Below, one piece after another: positions 6,508 to 10,132 of a DNA stretch of 10,132 nt. Origin of the DNA: an uncultured Bacilli bacterium. GTDB taxonomy: Bacteria > Bacillota_I > Bacilli_A > RF39 > UBA660. The notes under the pieces were generated by a model, which saw only the letters and a program-made list of their open reading frames with translations, was not told the DNA's origin and did not search any database. Each line of letters starts with the position of its first letter. Within the stretch, counting starts at the first letter, position 1. Made by a program: the position numbers and the translations under genes. The stretch lies in assembly GCA_947632415.1 (NCBI GenBank), contig CANRPB010000050.1, positions 1-10,132 of the forward strand, written 5' to 3'.

Positions 6508-7990
6508 TTTTATGGCCTCCTATTTGTTTATTTCGTTCGATAGTGGTTGCTCCTTCTTCTAAGTCCATTACTTTTAGAATGGCGTTTTTGCCATATTTAT
6601 TTTTTATTTTGAGCATTGTTTTTTGAAGTTTTCTTTCTTCTTTTTCTTTAAGTCTTTGTTGTTTGTTTTTTTTATCTATTTCATCATTATCGGAAAATAG
6701 GCTAAATTGTTCATAGATGTAATCGTCATTAGCGATTTCTTCAGCGATGACGTCATGAGCGGTAATGTTGATTCTTTTGATGGAAAGGTGTTTATTTACA
6801 ATGTCGTTATATAGTTTGACAAGGGCTTCTTTGATGATTTCGCTTGATGATGTTTTATGGTTTAAGTTAATAGTACCGTGATCTATTTTAGGAATTTTTC
6901 TTCCATAGTAATCAATTGTAGTTGCACCGTTATAGTGCTTATTTTTTAGGTTATTGATGTCGTAGCCTATTGTTAGGGTTAGTTTGTTGGTGACGAGGTG
7001 TTTTTTGACTAAATCAAGGGCTAGGGCCTCCCCCATTTCTTTTACTATTAATAGGGCTTTATCGTAGTTATAGGCACATGGTAAAACTTGACCTGAGGTT
7101 ATTGAGTTGGAGATTGGTTTATAATTTTTAACATCTTTGATGGTACATGGTTCATATCCCCAGGCATGATCGATTAATAGTTCGGCGTTTATTCCAAATA
7201 GTTTGTATAATAGTTCTTCATTATTAAGGGAACATCTTGCGATATCGCCCATGGTGTAGATGTTGTGATCTTTTAATTTTTTTTCATATCCTTTACCGAC
7301 ACGCCAAAAGTCTGTTAAGGGTTCATGGCACCATAAAGTTTTGCGGTAGCGCATTTCATCGAGGGCGGCTATTCTAACGCCATAAGCATCAGGTTTTTGA
7401 TGTTTGGCTAAGATATCCATGGCAACTTTGGCTAAGTACATGTTAGTTCCAAGACCACCTGTAGCGGTTATTCCTGTTTGGTCATAGACGTCTTTGATGA
7501 TTTTGGACGCTAATTGTTTTGGTGTTAATTGGTAGTATGATAAATAGTTGGTAATGTCACAAAAAATTTCATCGATAGAATATACGAAGATGTCTTCTTC
7601 TGACAGATATTTTAAGTAAATATTATATATTTTAGTACTGTATTTGATATAATAAGCCATTCTAGGTGAGGCAATGATAAAATCAAGTTCGTAGTCGCGA
7701 TGTTTTTTTAAAATAATATCGTTATAGGTTTTATTGGTGAATTGGTGATAAGGGGCATGTTTTTTTCTTTCGTAATTGATTTCTTTTACTTTTTGTTTGA
7801 CTTCAAATAGTCGGGCTCGCCCTGATATGCTATATTGTTTTAAGGATGGGCTTACAGCTAGGCAGATGGTTTTGTCGGTTCTGGATTCATCGGCTACTAC
7901 TAAATTGGTAGTCATTGGATCAAGGCCTCTTTCTTGACATTCAACAGAGGCATAAAAACTTTTTAAATCGATACATAAATAAATTTTCAT
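6500..7990 (-). CDS. uvrX: UvrX-like Y-family DNA polymerase (translesion synthesis)
   Basis: This 496-residue enzyme is a Y-family polymerase of the UmuC/UvrX branch, which copies across damaged DNA. D8, with the F12-Y13-A14-S15-V16-E17 block, forms the first metal site and steric-gate region, and Y137-S-I-D140-E141 is the second catalytic motif. The little-finger region follows, then a QFSLF motif (428-432) that fits the beta-clamp binding consensus. After that come a highly charged helix and a tail ending in A-T-T-I-E-R-N and IGGHK, both typical of UvrX proteins. All catalytic acidic residues are present. The ATG at 7990 is chosen because AGGTG lies 6 nt upstream; the in-frame GTG at 7999 is within that site. 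It forms an operon with the YolD-like gene. A dyad directly upstream of its -10 suggests LexA-type damage control. The symbol follows the family, not proven orthology. Confidence 0.93.
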   Translation of the reverse strand: MKIYLCIDLKSFYASVECQERGLDPMTTNLVVADESRTDKTICLAVSPSLKQYSISGRARLFEVKQKVKEINYERKKHAPYHQFTNKTYNDIILKKHRDYELDFIIASPRMAYYIKYSTKIYNIYLKYLSEEDIFVYSIDEIFCDITNYLSYYQLTPKQLASKIIKDVYDQTGITATGGLGTNMYLAKVAMDILAKHQKPDAYGVRIAALDEMRYRKTLWCHEPLTDFWRVGKGYEKKLKDHNIYTMGDIARCSLNNEELLYKLFGINAELLIDHAWGYEPCTIKDVKNYKPISNSITSGQVLPCAYNYDKALLIVKEMGEALALDLVKKHLVTNKLTLTIGYDINNLKNKHYNGATTIDYYGRKIPKIDHGTINLNHKTSSSEIIKEALVKLYNDIVNKHLSIKRINITAHDVIAEEIANDDYIYEQFSLFSDNDEIDKKNKQQRLKEKEERKLQKTMLKIKNKYGKNAILKVMDLEEGATTIERNKQIGGHKSE

Positions 7991-8007
7991 GAATAACACC
8001 TATAGAC

Positions 8008-8013
8008 ATTATA
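8008..8013 (-). promoter_or_regulatory. Extended -10 promoter of the polymerase-YolD operon
   Basis: The minus strand carries TGATATAAT, an exact TATAAT with TG extension, 18 nt before the ATG. The -35 region (AATATA at 17-nt spacing) is poor, which suits a regulated promoter leaning on its extended -10. Confidence 0.65.
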
Positions 8014-8015
8014 TC

Positions 8016-8031
8016 ACAAACATAGGTTTGT
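8016..8031. promoter_or_regulatory. SOS-box-like palindrome (candidate LexA operator)
   Basis: ACAAACATAGGTTTGT is a perfect dyad with 6-bp arms around 4 nt. It lies in the promoter spacer immediately upstream of the -10 of the polymerase operon. Spacing and geometry match the Bacillota LexA box, GAAC-N4-GTTC, with A for G and T for C at symmetric positions. Because Y-family polymerases are typical SOS genes, a lineage-specific LexA site is the natural reading. Confidence 0.55.
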
Positions 8032-8059
8032 ATATTAAGTAAATTTTACCATTTTTAGA

Positions 8060-8773
8060 TTATAGTAATGTTTTTATTTTATCACTGATATAGTATTTGA
8101 ATTGAGGATTGATACTTAATACTAATTTAGCGATTGGAATATTATTTTTAACTAGTTCTGAGGCTTTTATATATATGTAGATGTCTTGTTTTAGGTATTC
8201 TTTGGCTTGTTCATATAGTAGTTGATTTATTTCTTTATTGTTTTGATAAAACATGGAAAAGTTATATATATTATTAGACTGATCGTGTAATCCTAGGAAT
8301 ATTTCTGTTACTAGATTAGTTTGTTTCATTTGTTTTAAGATTAGTTCTTCGGTTAGGTATTTAGCGTCCATTAAAAGTATGACTTGTTCGTTTAGCGCTA
8401 AAAGTTCTAATAGTTTATCTTTCTCTTTAACGTATTGGGCTAGTTTATAGTTTTCTTTTATATGTTTTTTGATTAGTTCATAATCTAGATATAGTGGCAT
8501 ATTATCTAAGTATTCAACTATTTGTTTTCTTATTTGATTGTTTTTATAGTCTTCTACTTGTTCGATATAAAATATTTCTGTTTTGTCTATTTTTGAAATC
8601 ATGTCTAGGATGTCTTTATTTAGACCATCGCTAAATATTTCATTTAATTTATTACTAAATAGTTCTAAATTAGAGTTATAGTCATCAGTTAAAATGACAT
8701 CGTCGATATCAAAGTAGTCAAATAGTTTTTCAATTGTATTGATAAGTTCTATTATTTTTTCTTGATTATTCAT
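8060..8773 (-). CDS. Hypothetical soluble, mainly helical protein
   Basis: I do not recognise this 237-residue protein. It has no signal peptide and no membrane span. The sequence is rich in Leu, Ile, Lys, Glu and Asn and reads as a succession of amphipathic helices, with an acidic stretch near the N-terminus (FDYFDIDDVILTDDY). Segments such as ELIKKHIKENYKLAQYV and LNEQVILLMDAKYLTEE suggest helical repeats, but no clear periodic motif is seen. The ATG at 8773 has AGGAGG upstream and overlaps the stop of the membrane-protein gene by 8 nt (ATGAATAA), so the two should be translated together and may work together, for example as a cytoplasmic partner. That partnership is inference from position only. 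Confidence 0.75.
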   Translation of the reverse strand: MNNQEKIIELINTIEKLFDYFDIDDVILTDDYNSNLELFSNKLNEIFSDGLNKDILDMISKIDKTEIFYIEQVEDYKNNQIRKQIVEYLDNMPLYLDYELIKKHIKENYKLAQYVKEKDKLLELLALNEQVILLMDAKYLTEELILKQMKQTNLVTEIFLGLHDQSNNIYNFSMFYQNNKEINQLLYEQAKEYLKQDIYIYIKASELVKNNIPIAKLVLSINPQFKYYISDKIKTLL

Positions 8774-9752
8774 ATTGTCCTCCTATTATTTTTTTTGCGT
8801 AATTATCGTATTTGTTACAGTCACATTCTGTTAGAAAGGCTTGATAGTGTGTTAAGTAGTCTTTTCCTGATGTGAATTCATATTGAAAGTTTTTGTTTAT
8901 ATCACTACAAAGTATGGCGTCAATATAGCCTGTTAGGGAATCACTGTTATTTATTAGATCGTTGATGGCATATTTAAATGTTTCATCAGGATTAAGAAGT
9001 AATATTTGATATTCTTCTTTGTTGACATTGATATAGTCATAGGGGTTTGATGATGCAAGTGGTCTATTATTTATGATGTTTTCTATATGTTCTTTGATGT
9101 TTATATTTTCATATATAGGACATGTATATTTAGATGTTTTAAAGTGCCAACTTATGGTTGTGGTGTCTTCTTGAACGCAATAGAAGGTATTTAATAAGAT
9201 GCCTTTATCAACATAGCTTTTTTCTTCTAGGTGTTTTCTAAAACTAATAAGAAGGCTATTTTTAAATATCATTATTTGTAAAGTATCGATTAAAATTAAT
9301 AGAATGGGAATACTTAAAATGATGAAAATTATTTTGAAGTGTTGTTTTTTATTTAGTAATACTGTTAGTAAAATTAAAGACGGTAATAAAAATTCAATGC
9401 TTCTTACTATAATATAGGCATAAAAAGGACTTGAAGTAGTATAAGTGTAATAGTTTAAATAGTCTATATTTAATATCACGATAAAACTTAATATTAGTAT
9501 TAATGATATGGATAATAGAATAATACTGATGATTTTTTTCTTTCCTATTTTTTCTTTGTTTTTCTTTTTATAGAATATATAAATAAGTAATAATAAGGTA
9601 TAGGTTATAACACTAAATAAGGAGATTAAATAAATTGAGGTTGTTCTAGTAATAACACTACCTATTTGATATAAACTTAGTATATCAGATATTAAAAGTG
9701 TTAGTAAAAGGGATATAATAATTGTACCTGTGATAGTTAATATTTTTTTCAT
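8766..9752 (-). CDS. Membrane protein with five helices and external C-terminal domain
   Basis: I do not recognise the family of this 328-residue protein. It has five hydrophobic segments (about 5-25, 36-61, 73-95, 111-134 and 140-163). Basic loops KKKNKEKIGKKK (62-73) and NKKQ (134-137) mark the cytoplasmic side, which puts the N-terminus inside and the C-terminal 165 residues outside. That outer domain holds C192, C211, C282 and a C310-D-C312 pair, suggesting disulfides or metal binding. The start at 9752 has GGAGG four nt upstream. A well-formed promoter precedes it, making it the first gene of a two-gene operon with the helical protein downstream. Function is unknown; the topology would fit a sensor or an envelope component. 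Confidence 0.78.
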   Translation of the reverse strand: MKKILTITGTIIISLLLTLLISDILSLYQIGSVITRTTSIYLISLFSVITYTLLLLIYIFYKKKNKEKIGKKKIISIILLSISLILILSFIVILNIDYLNYYTYTTSSPFYAYIIVRSIEFLLPSLILLTVLLNKKQHFKIIFIILSIPILLILIDTLQIMIFKNSLLISFRKHLEEKSYVDKGILLNTFYCVQEDTTTISWHFKTSKYTCPIYENINIKEHIENIINNRPLASSNPYDYINVNKEEYQILLLNPDETFKYAINDLINNSDSLTGYIDAILCSDINKNFQYEFTSGKDYLTHYQAFLTECDCNKYDNYAKKIIGGQYE

Positions 9753-9790
9753 ATAGCCTCCATTTTTATAGATGTTATTACTAATATTTT

Positions 9791-9819
9791 ATATTAAAAA
9801 CATTAATTTGTAAATGCAA
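9791..9819 (-). promoter_or_regulatory. Promoter of the membrane protein operon
   Basis: On the minus strand TTGCAT (-35, 9814-9819) is exactly 17 nt from TAATAT (-10, 9791-9796). It is about 40 nt before the start codon. This is one of the best -35/-10 pairs in the window and the only one without a TG extension. Confidence 0.7.
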
Positions 9820-9826
9820 AAACATA

Positions 9827-9842
9827 ATAGACTAGATAGACT
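9827..9842. repeat. Tandem ATAGACT boxes upstream of the -35
   Basis: The heptamer ATAGACT occurs twice (9827-9833 and 9836-9842) with a 9-bp period, starting 7 bp upstream of the -35 of the membrane-protein operon. Direct repeats in this position can be activator sites; in such AT-rich DNA chance is also possible. Confidence 0.3.
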
Positions 9843-9930
9843 TTTATGTCTTATTACTTTTTTGTCTTTTGATAGTGAGCTTGATCAAATGAATAACTTT
9901 TAATAAAAAATATATTGTAAAATATATAAT

Positions 9931-9976
9931 AAAAATCCGATAAAAGATCAAATTAATGATTTTTATCAGATTTTTT
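9931..9976. terminator. Long hairpin, probably bidirectional terminator
   Basis: AAAAATC-C-GATAAAA and TTTTATC-A-GATTTTT form a long stem with one mismatch. It extends inward through ATCA/TGAT after a bulged G to the loop AATTAA. Both strands run into T-rich sequence after the stem. It follows the stop codon of the truncated gene at the right edge by about 45 nt, so its main job is to end that minus-strand transcript. Confidence 0.75.
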
Positions 9977-10020
9977 ATTAGTTTTATTATGTATTTTGAA
10001 AGCACATTTAACGTCATTTT

Positions 10021-10132
10021 TTACATTGTTTCTTTTATTTTTTCTATTTCTTCTATGGTTTTTCCACATATTTTAGAAATTGTTTCGTAATCAAAGTTAT
10101 TTTTTAACATTGATTTTATAATTTCAGTAGTT
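10021..10132 (-). CDS. Partial CDS, C-terminus of a probable Rpn-family PD-(D/E)XK nuclease
   Basis: An open frame enters from the right edge and ends at a TAA at 10021-10023; 36 residues are visible, and the start lies outside the window. The residues are two amphipathic helices: EIIKSMLKNNFDYETISKI, then GKTIEEIEKIK. This ending is characteristic of the Rpn/putative-transposase family (TIGR01784-like, PD-(D/E)XK nucleases), whose C-termini read like 'MLKKG.DIE.IAE.TGLS.EEIEKLK'. These proteins are recombination-promoting nucleases, often present in many copies per genome. The nuclease core is not in the window, so the call rests on the tail alone. A hairpin terminator follows it. Confidence 0.6.
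   Translation of the reverse strand, partial: TTEIIKSMLKNNFDYETISKICGKTIEEIEKIKETM

Noticed and set aside
1..10132. Mycoplasma-type genetic code (UGA as Trp)
   Set aside because: The XRE gene ends at UGA, and tryptophans, for example in the polymerase LWCHEP segment, are coded by UGG.
1..10132. CRISPR array, insertion sequence or prophage module
   Set aside because: No regularly spaced repeats, terminal inverted repeats, transposase core or structural phage genes were seen. UvrX-YolD pairs can be phage-borne, but the neighbours here are ordinary chromosomal genes.

Overview
The window is very AT-rich. It uses the standard genetic code: UGA ends one gene and tryptophan is read from UGG. Strong AGGAGG-type ribosome binding sites, a lipoprotein signal, an XRE/membrane regulator and a UvrX-YolD gene pair point to a low-GC Bacillota (Firmicutes) chromosome. 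An uncultured gut-type lineage of Bacilli is my best guess, but no marker in the window fixes the taxon. Every recognisable gene lies on the minus strand, so transcription runs from high to low coordinates.

Layout in the direction of transcription, right to left. At the right edge is the 3' end of a probable Rpn-type (PD-(D/E)XK) nuclease gene, closed by a hairpin terminator. A clear promoter then drives a two-gene operon of unknown function: a five-helix membrane protein with an external Cys-containing domain, and a soluble helical protein, overlapping by 8 nt. Next is a UvrX-like Y-family DNA polymerase with a YolD-like protein, also overlapping by 8 nt, behind an extended -10 promoter that carries an SOS-box-like palindrome. 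A monocistronic DUF4026/DUF2314-type gene follows. Then comes an AAA_14/DUF4143 ATPase whose promoter region contains a striking TTCGTACA palindrome plus a third half-site.

The left part holds an XRE-type DNA-binding protein fused to a membrane domain, whose terminator overlaps its stop codon. After it come a thioredoxin-fold lipoprotein with its own promoter, a tRNA-Glu(CUC) with promoter and terminator, and a DUF1848 protein with a C-terminal CxxxCxxC cluster, ended by a textbook terminator.

The genes look like independent small transcription units of a chromosomal housekeeping/accessory mix, not one large system. The best candidates for something undescribed are the TTCGTACA operator in front of the ATPase, the variant SOS-like box before the polymerase, and the unknown membrane/soluble two-gene operon. 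I found no CRISPR array, insertion sequence or phage module.
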